Positions 31,534 through 42,135 of a DNA stretch of 64,000 nt are shown here, piece after piece. The notes under the pieces were generated by a model. That model saw nothing but the letters and a program-made list of their open reading frames with translations. It was not told the origin of the DNA and did not search any database. Positions within the stretch are counted from its first letter, which is position 1; each line of letters begins with the position of its first letter. The translations under genes and the position numbers were made by a program. Source of the DNA: Carposina sasakii (taxonomy: Eukaryota > Arthropoda > Insecta > Lepidoptera > Carposinidae). The stretch covers positions 1,054,001 to 1,118,000 of the forward strand of contig CP053157.1 in NCBI GenBank assembly GCA_014607495.2, in the 5' to 3' direction.

Positions 31534-34092
31534 TTATTCAATATTTTTGTATAATTGAAGTTCGTCTTTTTCAAAAAGTAGTTCTCCCCGTCTACCGGGT
31601 GTAGGCTCTTTTAAAATTGAAATCACGTCATCACGAGGTACAGGGAAAACATCCTCAGGTTCTATCCAATGAAAGACGGCGTGATCCTTGGTGTAATGTT
31701 TTTTTTTTGTAAATTTGATTCGGGGCTCAGCCCCATCAAATCCAATGACTTGACCGACGTAATGCTTTACTTGAATCTTTTTATTTTTAAACAAAAATTT
31801 TGCAATCACCCACATCCCATCTTTTAGTTCTCTACCTTTAATCGCTGAAATAGGTGACAAATTTTCACCTCCTTTATCCACTGGTAAATTCTCTTCGTCG
31901 TTTGTTTTTTTATCTCTATGATCGTCTTTATTGTCGAAAGGCGGCAAAATAGCATTCTCATCTTTGGAACTCAATATATGTTGCAATTGCGAAACATCAG
32001 TTGCCGTTGGGATGCTGATAAAATCGATAAAGCCTTTGCACAGAGAATAATGAGAGCAGACGCTACCAGGTTCACAAGACAAACATGTGAGTTTTCTCAA
32101 ATAAATTCTTACTGGATTGTTGACGACCCAAGTGACCTGGTGAATTTTTAAGGTTCCGCTTATGCTTTTTCCTTGATTGGATAAAATTTGGTCTTTAGCT
32201 CTCATGTCACCTTCAGTAACGACAGCAATCGTGACGTTGGTTATATTTGCCTCAATGGATTTCATGAAGGCTATAAAATCAGGGATATCCTCGCCCTGAG
32301 CCACTATTCGATCTGCAGTCCTTTTGACTACAGCTCCGACCCCGTCCATCGGTCCCTTGCCGTGTCCAGCTTCGCTGAAGTTCCATGAAGCAATGTGTAT
32401 TCCGTAGCGCCGAGTTATGTATTGAGTAAACAAAAAAAAGGCCTTTTTATTTCTATACTGCCCTGTTGGGCCATCACTCAACATATGCAAAGTTTTAAAA
32501 GGATGTGACAAATATATCAAGTCTAGAATTTTTTGCAAATGAGCAAATACCGCACTAGCGTCATGCCGCAAGCAATCCGACGCTGTACAAAAAGACTGAC
32601 TTTTCAAGTCCCCAGTCTCAGGGCATCTGTAATAATACACGCCCGTATGTAAACTTATTTGCAGCCTTGAAGCACCGAAGTGAACAGCTTGAATTTCGTC
32701 AGAATACTTGCAGCAGTAATTTTCTGCAAAGTCTACTTGCATGAATATCTCATTGACAGAAAGATTAGTCTTTAACTGGGAAGTAGCTAAATACTGATGC
32801 GTGATTGTGTACTGGTGTCGCAGAAAATTTTCAAGAGCCTCAATAAACTTCAACAGTAATGTCTTCTTCGTTATTTTAATTTCTTTCTTAACTGTTCTCC
32901 GTACTTCTTTTTCCTTGCCTTTTATGATTCTGTTTTCCTTTATCATTGCCCATGATTTATAAGTAGTTTCAGTCGAGTCGTCAAAATCATTTATATTTGG
33001 AACTTTATCTTTACAAATTGTGCATTTACGTAACATACACGTTTCTGAATTGATGTCACATACTATAGTTTTACAGAGCTCCCTTAAATTCAGGTGGGAA
33101 ATTATGTTGAGGTATTTTAATTTGTCGTACATGAGTTGCATATTTTCATGAACCACACAAAGGCATGTGTCTCTTTCAGAAATTTTTCTTCCTATTACCC
33201 AGAAAGGTCGTAGGCGGCAAAAAGAAGAAAAGCTAATTTTATAGATGTTTTCATTTTGGAATTTTTTGTGCAGGTTGAGCAGGGTGTCAGACAAGTATCT
33301 CTTTTGTTTTTTTATTTTATTTTTAGTTATGCAATCTTTCTTGCCGGGACACATTTTGCTATTGTCGTCTCTTTCAAGAAATTTTATAACTTCTGCTCGA
33401 ATTTTTTTAGGCATTGATAGTCCGGTTTTTATCTTAATAGGGCTCCTTTTCTTAGTAATTCTATCCATATTTCTCTTTTCCTTAGTTCCTCTCAATATCT
33501 TGACTTGCAATGAATGTATTTTCTTTCTCATAGCTTCTATTGTCTCCTTTTGTTTTTTTATAATCAAATTTGTCAACTCCCGTCTTACTCTGGATGCTTG
33601 TACACCTTTTTTCTTTTGTCGACTCACTGACCCACTTTGTGATGAGCTTGGACTTTGTGGAATCGATTTGATAAAGTCTGAGCATGTTGAACTATCACTG
33701 GCACAACTAGACTGTGGACGAGTTACTACCTTAGAAACGCTTTCTAAAATGGACGGTGATTCTGGTCGCATCGGTAATATTCCCTCATCATCAGTAGTCT
33801 CTGGAGTGTTTTCTTTTAAGTGCTTTACCAGAGTTTTAGCCCGTTTTTGTTTGAGTCGACTCCTTGATTTGCGGTCTCTCCACTCTTTTCTCTGTTTGCG
33901 ATGTTCTCTTGGTGACATTTCAGCAACCAGCTTTACTTGATTCTTCTTTCTTGCTCTATCTTTTTCTTTAGCAGCTTCGTATAAATCAGCATTTTCCTTT
34001 ATGCGAGCCCTTCGCCTTTGCTCACATTCACGTTTTTGCTGACGAATTTCTTCCGCCGTTTTAGGACGCTTTTTAGATTTAGGTTTCCCCAT
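31534..34092 (-). CDS. Transposase-like protein, 852 aa, intact
   Basis: One uninterrupted frame. Residues 1-90 are very basic; 165-210 look coiled-coil (LTNLIIKKQKETIEAMRKK). A Cys/His region follows (CLCVVHENMQL at 310-320; CMLRKCTICKDK at 352-363). The presumed catalytic core has VDFAENY (Asp 454), LSDGPTGQYRNK (Asp 540) and NFSEAGHGKGPMDGVGA (Glu 574, Asp 583), an acidic triad arrangement like DDE/D enzymes. Near 670-685 is CLSCEPGSVCSHYSLC, and the tail has KHYVGQVIGFDG. The family occurs in many animals as unnamed transposon proteins; I cannot give the superfamily. ATG directly follows acceptor TTTACTTTATTTCAG; a donor AAAG/GTATGT at 34401/34400 defines a 308-bp leader intron. The stop TAA overlaps AATAAA (31533-31538). 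Activity or domestication are both possible. Confidence 0.85.
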   Translation of the reverse strand: MGKPKSKKRPKTAEEIRQQKRECEQRRRARIKENADLYEAAKEKDRARKKNQVKLVAEMSPREHRKQRKEWRDRKSRSRLKQKRAKTLVKHLKENTPETTDDEGILPMRPESPSILESVSKVVTRPQSSCASDSSTCSDFIKSIPQSPSSSQSGSVSRQKKKGVQASRVRRELTNLIIKKQKETIEAMRKKIHSLQVKILRGTKEKRNMDRITKKRSPIKIKTGLSMPKKIRAEVIKFLERDDNSKMCPGKKDCITKNKIKKQKRYLSDTLLNLHKKFQNENIYKISFSSFCRLRPFWVIGRKISERDTCLCVVHENMQLMYDKLKYLNIISHLNLRELCKTIVCDINSETCMLRKCTICKDKVPNINDFDDSTETTYKSWAMIKENRIIKGKEKEVRRTVKKEIKITKKTLLLKFIEALENFLRHQYTITHQYLATSQLKTNLSVNEIFMQVDFAENYCCKYSDEIQAVHFGASRLQISLHTGVYYYRCPETGDLKSQSFCTASDCLRHDASAVFAHLQKILDLIYLSHPFKTLHMLSDGPTGQYRNKKAFFLFTQYITRRYGIHIASWNFSEAGHGKGPMDGVGAVVKRTADRIVAQGEDIPDFIAFMKSIEANITNVTIAVVTEGDMRAKDQILSNQGKSISGTLKIHQVTWVVNNPVRIYLRKLTCLSCEPGSVCSHYSLCKGFIDFISIPTATDVSQLQHILSSKDENAILPPFDNKDDHRDKKTNDEENLPVDKGGENLSPISAIKGRELKDGMWVIAKFLFKNKKIQVKHYVGQVIGFDGAEPRIKFTKKKHYTKDHAVFHWIEPEDVFPVPRDDVISILKEPTPGRRGELLFEKDELQLYKNIE

Positions 34093-34507
34093 CTGAAATA
34101 AAGTAAAAGCATATTAAGCCAAGCAACATACATATGTCAACCACCTCTGTAAAGCCAGCACAAACCTTCCCCATACTCAGTAAAATATTGTCACTTCCGT
34201 GTATCGCAAGTCACTTCCATGGCAACATTTTTATCCATGGAACCATGGAAGTGACCTCCACGGAAGTGACTTTTGGCGATATAAGCTCCGGAAACATAAC
34301 CTCAAAAACACGAATGAACGTGCTCCAATTAACAATAACATTTTCACACCAAAACACATAAAAACCACACCAACTAATTGTATAATTGTAAAGTACATAC
34401 CTTTGATGACCAACACGGTTGTGACTGCTTATGCTTGACGCTTTTTGAGAATTAATATGTGATTTTTCTTTTCTTACAAACACAACGCCGCCGACGGATA
34501 TTGACAA
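34093..34507 (-). other. Leader intron and untranslated exon of the transposase-like gene
   Basis: Intron 34093-34400 runs from GTATGTAC to TTTATTTCAG on the minus strand. The exon upstream (ending 34401) contains ATG codons, but joining it to 34092 puts the 852-codon frame out of register with the open frame above, so it is best read as 5-prime UTR. Confidence 0.55.
34190..34270. promoter_or_regulatory. Right cluster: symmetric array of GTCACTTCCRTGG sites
   Basis: Four sites in mirror order: GTCACTTCCGTG (34190), GTCACTTCCATGG (34210-34222), CCATGGAAGTGAC (34243-34255), CCACGGAAGTGAC (34258-34270). The G and A variants are themselves mirrored, making an imperfect palindrome inside the leader intron. 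Related single sites lie at 34603 and 34799. Confidence 0.75.
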
Positions 34508-34817
34508 CTGGGAATGAAAGATGGCGTCTTGGGCCTTGTCTATGGCCAGTCACGTTCGGAAATGCGCGTGTTATTTTTCGTGTAGGACTTGTGTGACATT
34601 TATCCATGGACGGGACAAAAAAATTGATCACACATTTTATTTCAAAAAAATATATATATTGCTGCATCTTTATGAGCTTATGTTTACATATTTATGGAGG
34701 AAATGTATTTAACGTAATATTGGCTTAGTTGTCATACTTTCGTAGCAGCAGAAAAAAACACAGCATTTATTTTTGTTCACAAAACCTGTGTAATCACATC
34801 CACGGAAGGGAACTTTT

Positions 34818-35739
34818 AATTTATATTAAAATTAAAATAAAATATAATTCTTACAAAATTTTCAACTTTCTATTCATAAAAGAATTATGTTTTATACCTA
34901 CTTTAATATCAAAAAGCGTAAACGTTTAATTTAGTTTCTACCAGCTAGAAATTTTAGAATCACAGTATTTTTTTAAAAAATTAAGAAATACCCTTACATA
35001 GCTAGCTAAATTTACTTTGGATTATACTTTTTCTTATCGATAAAACTTATAAACTTACCGCTTTTTACTATGTACCAGAAATAAAATATAAGTCACTATT
35101 AAATAACTTTCAAGCTACCTAATTGGCAGTAAAATATCGAAATTGAAATGCACCGTTTATTTCCAGAATCTATAATGAGACGATATCGTGAAAAGTGTAC
35201 TATTTTTATGACGTTATGTATGCGCTTATTTAAATTCTGGTTCAATAGTGTAACTACATACATTTTATACATAGTTCTTTATAGTCACATTCCTAACTCG
35301 ACCCCTGGGAATAAATAAGAAGAGAAGAAAATCCCATAGTCTCTATATAAATAATGGTACAATATTTTACGGTTTTAGATGGGGGTACGATAAGTGACAA
35401 GGACCCCATGGTATAAAAAGGAATGCCGCGCAGAAGCAATCCTAGTGATGTATACTGTTAGGTATTTTGAGTACCTATGAATTTACCTTCTGAACACGTT
35501 TTAAATGGATTTTCCTTTTCGTTACAATTTGGCTTTATAATAACAGCTATATCGTGCCTCTACCAAATATAGCGATGAACCTACGCCCAGTCACGAAACA
35601 AATAATTGTAGGTCATATACAATGTGCCCTAGGCGCTTACGTGCAGTCTTAGTACACGCTATCATAGTTCAAGAACAGCGATATATTATTTTAAAGTCCT
35701 GATACAGTACCAATTTTCCCTATGTTTGTTACGGGCATC
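34818..35739. other. No recognisable gene
   Basis: AT-rich, no repeat ends or coding pattern that I can support. Confidence 0.45.
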
Positions 35740-36010
35740 TCCTCATCATCACGATAATTTTTCTCCATGGAAGCCTAACTGGGAAGTGTGTGGTTCCCAA
35801 GATATTAGGGTCCAAAGTTGAGTAAATAGACTGCGTTTTTCTACATAAATGCACATAGACGCGCGTAGCAAATTTTTTCACGAGAAATAATTAATATCTA
35901 TATACTAATAATAATATAAATTTCGCCCGATAAGTAATAAAAAATTTTTTTTTCAAAAAATCATTTTCGAACATTTTTTTTGGCATAAACTTACTTTATT
36001 TGATATATAG
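35740..36010. repeat. Second copy of the 16795-17165 repeat
   Basis: Same orientation as the first copy, sharing TTTTTCTCC.TGGAAGC, ATATTAGGGTCCAAAGTTGAG, GCACATAGACGCGCGTAGCAA and CACGAGAAATAATTAATATCT, then TAAACTTACTTTATTTGAT. The terminal bases of the first copy are missing, so this one is truncated. Confidence 0.7.
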
Positions 36011-36307
36011 ATAAATATTCCATTAAGGTCTGTAATCTGGAAACATTACTTATCTAGTATTCTACTATTCTTGTGCTATGGGGCCATGTCTCTGTCCTCA
36101 CGAATTCCTAGAAACTCTGAAATGTTTCTGTAGCTTAAAATGAAATTGCACATGAGCTCGAGTCAACAATCCCGTTGGTGGAGTTTGTTGGTGACAAAGC
36201 TGTGTTAGCAGGTTCAATTACCGGCTCAGACTGGTGTCGGATATCCCTTTACCATACTCGTGCATTCTCTCAGGCGATCAGCTAGCAACTTGTCACAGAT
36301 TATTTAA

Positions 36308-36549
36308 TAAATAAATAAATATTCACACACTACACAACACATTAACCTAGTCCCACATTAAGATCCCTAAGGTCTTGTGTCGTGGGTACTAAGCAACGGT
36401 ATATAAATACATAGATAAGTATAGAAACATCCATGACTCGGAAACAAACATCGATATTTATCATATCAATGTTTGCACCTACCGGGATTCGAACCCAGGA
36501 CCTATGGCGTCGCAGGCAGGGTCACTACCTACTAGACCATTCGGCCGTC
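36308..36549 (-). mobile_element. tRNA-derived SINE (SINE1), copy 1 with target duplication
   Basis: On the minus strand: GACGGCCG, A box TGGTCTAGTAGGT, B box GGTTCGAATCC, then a tRNA-unrelated body (CATATCAATGTTTGC.. inverse) ending TTGTGTAGTGTGTGAATATT with an (ATTT)n tail. The RNA polymerase III boxes are intact. ATTATTTAA is duplicated at 36299-36307 and 36550-36558. It also explains the tRNA-like sequence near 36490, which is not a tRNA gene. Confidence 0.9.
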
Positions 36550-36624
36550 ATTATTTAAATCTGTCCCCGATGCTAAACGTGACTTAGTTATGAACCTGCA
36601 GTTTTGGCTATCCCATTCGTCTAT

Positions 36625-36859
36625 ACATCATACATACATACATATAATCACGCCTTTATCCCTTACGGGGTAGGCAGAGCACCAAGGGCCGATAGAACTA
36701 CATGCTGCCACTTCTGACCAATTTTGAGGGTATAGTTGAGATGTACAAGTTCGGTTAGTAAGTGGCAGGTACACTGTACAATGTACAGTATGCCCGGGAA
36801 GAGATGCAGCTGTAGTATTATATATTTTTTTTCACTCCCAGAGCAGCATAGAAGATATA
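36625..36859 (-). mobile_element. LINE-dependent repeat (SINE2) with 12-bp target duplication
   Basis: (CATA)n, ATAATCACGCCTTTATCCCTTACGGG, GTAGGCAGAGCACCAAGGGCC, then CCCGGGAAGAGATGCAGC and CTCCCAGAGCAGCATAGAAG. CCATTCGTCTAT is duplicated at 36613-36624 and 36860-36871. Compared with 53025-53297 it has lost about 50 internal bases. Its (TATG)n end and CACGCCT..GGGGTAGGCAGAG match the 3-prime end of the LINE at 55292. Confidence 0.85.
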
Positions 36860-36934
36860 CCATTCGTCTATCGCAGTCGTATGTATACGTAGTATGCATC
36901 CCTATTCCTGAAGGAGCATTCATAGCATTAATAT

Positions 36935-37190
36935 ATTTGACGGCCGCTTGGTCTAGTAGGTAGTGACCCTGCCTGCGACGCCATAGGTCCTGGGTTCGAA
37001 TCCCGGTAGGTGCAAACCTTGATATGATGAATATTGATGTTTGTTTCCGAGTCCTGGATGTTTCTATACTTATCTATGTATTTATATACCGTTGCTTAGT
37101 ACCCACGACACAAGACCTTAGGGATCTTAATGTGGGACTAGGTTAATGTGTTGTGTAGTGTGTGAATATTTATTATTATTATTATTTATC
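36935..37190 (+). mobile_element. tRNA-derived SINE (SINE1), copy 2
   Basis: Direct-strand copy with GACGGCCGCTTGGTCTAGTAGG, B box GGTTCGAATCCCGG, and a (TTA)n tail at 37170-37188. It is inverted relative to copy 1 about 390 bp away, so the pair could fold into a long hairpin in RNA. Confidence 0.9.
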
Positions 37191-39437
37191 TATAGGTACC
37201 TACCTATACATCTATAGGTTAAGTATGGATGAAATTGTTTATTCGCGTATCGCTCCCAGTAAAGCAGTAAAAACGGCCCGTTGTAAAATCGTCAATTTTG
37301 TCCGTTTTACCACTTATTACCTAGCAGCTGTCGGCGATTTGCATACTATATTATGTAGCATATATATCCGCATAATAAGCATATATATTTCAAAAGTCTT
37401 GGTTAAGACACGTACCTACTTCCGATGGAAACCTGCGACATGGTTTTTTACTTTGCTAGCTTTTAAATTTTATTTTTATGATAGCATACATGCAAATTAA
37501 CTTTGTAGATTGGTAATATAAAAGGTCTTGCTACGAGCATATCATAATCAAGGAGTCGGTCAAAATTAAAGCAATGGCAATAAATCTTGTATTTTACATA
37601 AGGCCTAGGCATTTTGCGTAGTATAGGTTTTGGAGGGCAATTATTCAGTTGGAACTGTTAAGTTAACAGCGCTAGAAATAAATTTTTGTCTCATCATGCC
37701 CAGACACAATGCGATGCGAAATATGCCTGCGACTACTGGCGGTTCGTCCTAAGGAGCGCTGGTGCAGTGCACTCCCACCCATGAAGATTACATAGGCAAT
37801 CTATATTTCTCTATATTATCTTTCAATTCCACTATGTTTATACAATAGTGTCTACGCATTCGTCTCAAGGCAGTTATAATTTTATGTATCGAGTGGAGCG
37901 CTAGCGATCGCGCTCCAATGAAACGAAATTTTGTACGATTCCTAATATTGTATTCAATGAGTGCGAAAGAGACATACTGACATAGGCCGGCGCGTGAAAC
38001 AGAAGATTTTGTACGAAATATTATCCTTATCTGGAGCGCCGCTCACATTAATTCGCGTATGCGGCCACTAGATGTCGCTTAGTCCGATTTAGAAAGCGAT
38101 ATGGTTGTCTTTAATGTGTTTCATCTGAATTTTAATAAGAGTGTGGTTGCACTTGCATCATTTCGCGGCGTTTCCAAACTGTAATTTTGCATGTGACTAT
38201 ATTAAAAAAAAGTGAACACCCATCTAAAAATTCAGGAGCCGCCAGTGCCAGCGACATAGCCTGCGACTTATATATGAAATGTAAAATTACGTGCTATAAA
38301 CCCTAAAATGAAATTAAATCAATGCCGACTATCATTGCCAGAATATTCTACTTCAAATTAAACTGGTTAGTATAGCCACCCTTTAAATTATTCCTAGCTG
38401 ATAGCGGTAGCAAGCCCCGATTTAGTTTATTCCTAAGGGATGGAGGGTGAGGGAGGCCAATCGGAGAGGCGACGTCATGTGTCCGGGTACCAGGCTGACA
38501 TGAAATTGTAGGGATTATAGGATAGTCTCGTAGGAGATGTACAACAAGACCTGCAAAAGTGTTATTATCTCCGAAATAAACATTTCAGTTGTATTATTGC
38601 CACTTATTATTCTGTCACACGTAACAATGTTTGCATTTTGTAGTAGGTATGATGCACATAATCAGGAATAGAAAAACCCTATTTTATTTTATCAGTTTCC
38701 AAAAGCTTCATGTGTAAGAAGTGACATCAGCAATCAATTCATCAGTGAGATCGCGGGCCGCCTCGGGCCGCACAAAGTTCTTCCCTACATAAGGGCCGAA
38801 CTTTGATGACCACTGCAGCTGTTGGTGGTAGGTATTTTACAAAGCCCTGAATATTTTCTGAGTTCCTAGTACCCTATTTGCATGTGCATTAACGGAAATG
38901 AGTCAGCAAAATCTAATGTTTACACTACCCGTGGACTAACTGATGAATGGGCTTGTTGACTTTCTATTGTAAGATTGTAGCGTAGCCAGGAAGAATAGAG
39001 TGGAGGTGGCCTACTCGTAATAACATACATTTTTCCCCATCAAAAGTGAAACAACATATCTAAAACGCTCATAGATTAGATTATGTAAAAATTTGTACTT
39101 TTATAAATTAAAATACAATGCGAAAAGACGTCATGTTAGGTACATAACACGGCCGTGTTCCCAAAATACAGGCAGAACTGTTTGCACATCGCGAGGGCGA
39201 TGGAAGGGAGAAAATTACTCAGTGCTTGGTCCATACTGCGCTGCGTAGTCTACATTGCGGTTGAAGGCCTATAAAACATTAATACTATGTAAAACAGTAT
39301 CGCCGTTAAGCGGGTGACAGGCGACAGGATGACTTTTGACTTGACTTATGTTCCTGTATCCCTTCTATGGGACAGAAGGCCTCCACAGATCTCCGCCATC
39401 CCGTTCGATTCTGAGCTTCGTGTTTTAATTCGCTCCA
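37191..39437. other. No recognisable gene
   Basis: Mixed sequence. GGAGCGCTAGCGATCGCGCTCC (37896) is a palindromic GC patch, with GATTTTGTACGA / GAAATTTTGTACGATT repeated nearby at 37925 and 38005. CGACGTCATG is at 38469. No coding exon or complete element is supported. Confidence 0.4.
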
Positions 39438-39745
39438 GCACCCGTATATTATGATGAATTTGGTGAGAGCGAGATGTCTCACTTTTAAACGTCAAACTCA
39501 CAGAGCTATTAATAACTAGATAAACTAAGTACAGTGTACTTTGCATGTAAAAATAGACTTAAGAATTAGAATAGACACCTCGTTATCAAGCCAGACTGAG
39601 TGAATTAGGGCTGATAGAAGTGGTTTGCAATCCCTTTTTACACACCAAGTAGAAACACTTACCTTGTCTAGTTATTACTTAGCTCTGTGGATTTGACGTT
39701 TAAAAGTGAGACATCTCTCTCTCACCAAATTCATCATACGCGTGC
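39438..39745. mobile_element. MITE family A, copy
   Basis: GCACCCGTATATTATGATGAATTTGGTGAGAGCGAG and the inverse CTCTCTCACCAAATTCATCATACGCGTGC, with AAACGTCAAACTCACAGAGCTATTAATAACTAG inner arms. Confidence 0.8.
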
Positions 39746-40087
39746 AGGTCTTCCCTACTTATCTTAGGATACAGGTAAAATTTTGCTATTAACTGCATCA
39801 TACTGCGCTATATGAATGGTCGAAGTAGGTACCACGTTGATAATCCTCCTCCCTCCTTCTCTTCTAAATTCCTCTGTGATTGGAGGTCTACAGACAGCTC
39901 CTCTTTACCCGGCCTTCATGAGCGGATGTGTGTTGGCGATAGGCAACATTGAAGAGCGTTTCAGACGGCCCTTCATCGTTTCAAGTAGGCACGTTATAAT
40001 GAAGTTTTTAAGTCAACTTTTGTTTTAAATATGAATGGAGAGAAGGTGTTCCATTTTATTTACCAAACCTAATTGCTGCATCTATAG
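39746..40087. other. No recognisable gene
   Basis: Short spacer between two family A elements; nothing supported. Confidence 0.35.
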
Positions 40088-40328
40088 CAGGAGGTGGGTG
40101 AGAGAGATATATCTCGCATCTAAGCGACAAATACATAGAGCTATGTAATAACTAGACAAAGTAAGCGTGGCACATGTACTCGTACTTGGCGTGTATAAAG
40201 AGATTGCCAATCACATCGGTGCCACGCGAGGTATATTGGGTGCACTTATCTTGTCTATTTATTATGCATAGTTTTTTGAATTTGTCGTTTAGCAGTGAAA
40301 TAATATATCTCTCTTATGCTACGGGCTC
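40088..40328. mobile_element. MITE family A, diverged copy
   Basis: GTGGGTGAGAGAGATATATCTCGC and ATATATCTCTCTTATGCTACGGGC-type ends, with inner CATAGAGCTATGTAATAACTAGAC and its inverse. More decayed than the other copies. Confidence 0.6.
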
Positions 40329-41137
40329 TGGCGTTATACATATACTTATATCGAAAACTCACACAACTGGCAGTAATTATTAAAGATAGTCAACATCGCT
40401 AGTTATTTAGGACTACCTATAGAAATGGGATGCCTTACAGGTTTGCTACAACTTGGATACAGTACCTACAGACGTGCAAGTACCAGAAAGGGACAAAAAC
40501 CCTCTAACTTCTAAGAGATTTGTCGAGTTCTCTGTCTAGCTCGTTTCGATCGATTTCCACTCCCAAGTGATATTTGAGAAGCTCTTATTCGTAGCTTAAG
40601 TACCTTTTATCGGTGCCCTTAGAACTTAAGTCCACATACCAAACCTATGGTTTGAAGGTAATTTATCCCTTAAGGGGCTCTAGTGAGAACATTTGACATG
40701 AAACTTATTTATCAATGGTTTATTAGTCACTCGTTGTGATTAAAATTTGACTCTGCGATATACCCTTCTCTATTGGACGCTCTAATCTAACTCATAATCA
40801 CGGTTGCCAGTAAACTATGTTGCGATAAAAAACCGGTAGGCTGATTACGTATCTTGCAAGAGCAAAACAGTAGGTGGCAGTCCGACAGCAAAATTGTACA
40901 ATATTCGCGTTGAAATTAATGTCATTTCTTTGAGAATTTTAAGTACCAAGTATCGGTATTTTGGTAGTTAGGTAATACGGGGGCAGATCCGAGAACTTAG
41001 CACGTTATACGAATCTACATAGCTGCGACTCCGAAAATTAGAGAAATGTAGTTGGCGACCCAAGTGGGAACAAATACAGTATCAAATAAGTCACGCACTA
41101 AGTACGACTCCAGCCTACATACGAGGGATGGCCAACA
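40329..41137. other. No recognisable gene
   Basis: No coding pattern or element ends found. Confidence 0.4.
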
Positions 41138-41476
41138 GCATCCGTATGATGAATTTGGTGAGAGCGAGATGTCTCACTTTTAAACGTCAAATTCACAGAG
41201 CTATTAATAACTATATAAACTAAGTGTATGTACTTTCCATGTAAAAAATAGACTCAAGGAATTAGAATAGACAATTTTAGAAAATTAAGAACATAGAAAT
41301 TAGAAAAGAAATTCTCGAGCCAGGACTGAATGAATTAGAGCTGATAAAAGTGGTTTGCAATCCCGTTTTACACACCAAGTAGAAACACTTGCCTTGTCTA
41401 GTTATTACTTAGCTCTGTTGATTTGACTGTTTAAAAGTGAGACTTCTCGCTTTCACCAAATTCATCATACGCGCGC
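41138..41476. mobile_element. MITE family A, full-length copy
   Basis: GCATCCGTATGATGAATTTG and the inverse CAAATTCATCATACGCGCGC, with 60-70-bp paired arms (TCTCACTTTTAAACGTCAAATTCACAGAGCTATTAATAACTA). A short internal A-rich duplication, AGAAAATTAAGAACATAGAAATTAGAAAAG, separates it in length from 39438. Confidence 0.8.
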
Positions 41477-41849
41477 TGGTCGCATGGCGACTAACTATTA
41501 GTCTAGTCTAGTCGATCGTGGAAACGCACGATCTATACAATAATACTATTCTGTTTCAAGATTTCAAGAAGTACGTATGGTATATCGCACAGGGTGTCAG
41601 TGAACAGTAGACTTGGGTCTATTTAACCAAGTAGGCAACCCCTGTTCTGTACTACAGTCTATTTTATATTCGCCAGTTATTATAACTGGGTAGTGGAGAG
41701 CCTGTACGTGATGCGACGCGACACATCTGGTGTTCACATTACTGTTGAGTGCGCCCCCGTACTGCCAAAAGCTTTTGTATTTCGAATACTCGTAATAACG
41801 ACAGAATGTATCGTGTTTGTAGGTAGGTAGAGGTATTTGCTTATATCTT

Positions 41850-42135
41850 TCTAGCTGTAACCCGCGACTTTGCCCGTGTGGACTACAGAATGTTTGCCTA
41901 TAACTATGACCTTCTTCGTGCTCCCAACTAAAGCCCAATTAAAATCCTATCCTTCCTTCTAATATTATAAACACGAAAGTTTGTGAGAATGAATGTTTGT
42001 TTTGCTCTTTCACGCAAAAACTACTGAATGGGTTTTGATGAAACTTCACAATAATATAGCTTACATATCAGAATAACACATTCATTATCCCGGGAAAATA
42101 TTTTTTATCATTTACATTTCGACATTCACAAGAAG
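41850..42135 (+). repeat. Helitron-like repeat fragments
   Basis: An inverted 3-prime end (CCCGCGACTTTGCCCGTGTGGACTACAG) at 41858-41890 is followed by a direct copy from 41959 (CTTCTAATATTATAAACACGAAAGT, CTCTTTCACGCAAAAACTACTGAA). The direct copy lacks its usual 3-prime end. Confidence 0.55.

Larger units (their letters stand above)
31145..34817 (-). mobile_element. DNA transposon with intact 852-codon transposase-like gene (ends approximate)
   Basis: The gene at 31534-34092 is bracketed by related sequences: AAAATTGCCCTCCATGGAAG at 31145 and, inverted, AAAAGTTCCCTTCCGTGGAT at 34817, with further agreement at GTGACTACAGG / GTGATTACACAGG. Clusters of the word GTCACTTCC(A/G/T)TGG in both orientations lie at 31156-31260 and 34190-34270. 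I could not find a convincing target duplication, so the exact ends and superfamily remain open. Size would be about 3.7 kb. Confidence 0.55.
36250..36905 (+). repeat. Dispersed repeat D, host of two SINE insertions
   Basis: With the two insertions removed, GCATTCTCTCAGGCGATCAGC, TAGCAACTTGTCACAGATTATTTAA, ATGCTAAACGTG, CCTGCAGTTTTGGCTATCCC and ATTCGTCTATCGCAG run on continuously, as in the copies at 15903 and 27720. Confidence 0.65.

Noticed and set aside
33245..33940. 231-codon + strand open frame
   Set aside because: It lies entirely antisense to the 852-codon transposase-like gene; its hydrophobic text is the mirror of Lys/Glu-rich codons.
36480..36545. tRNA-like sequence with A and B boxes
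   Set aside because: It is the head of a SINE with tail and target duplication; two further copies (36935, 57572) show the same body. No tRNA cloverleaf with CCA context.
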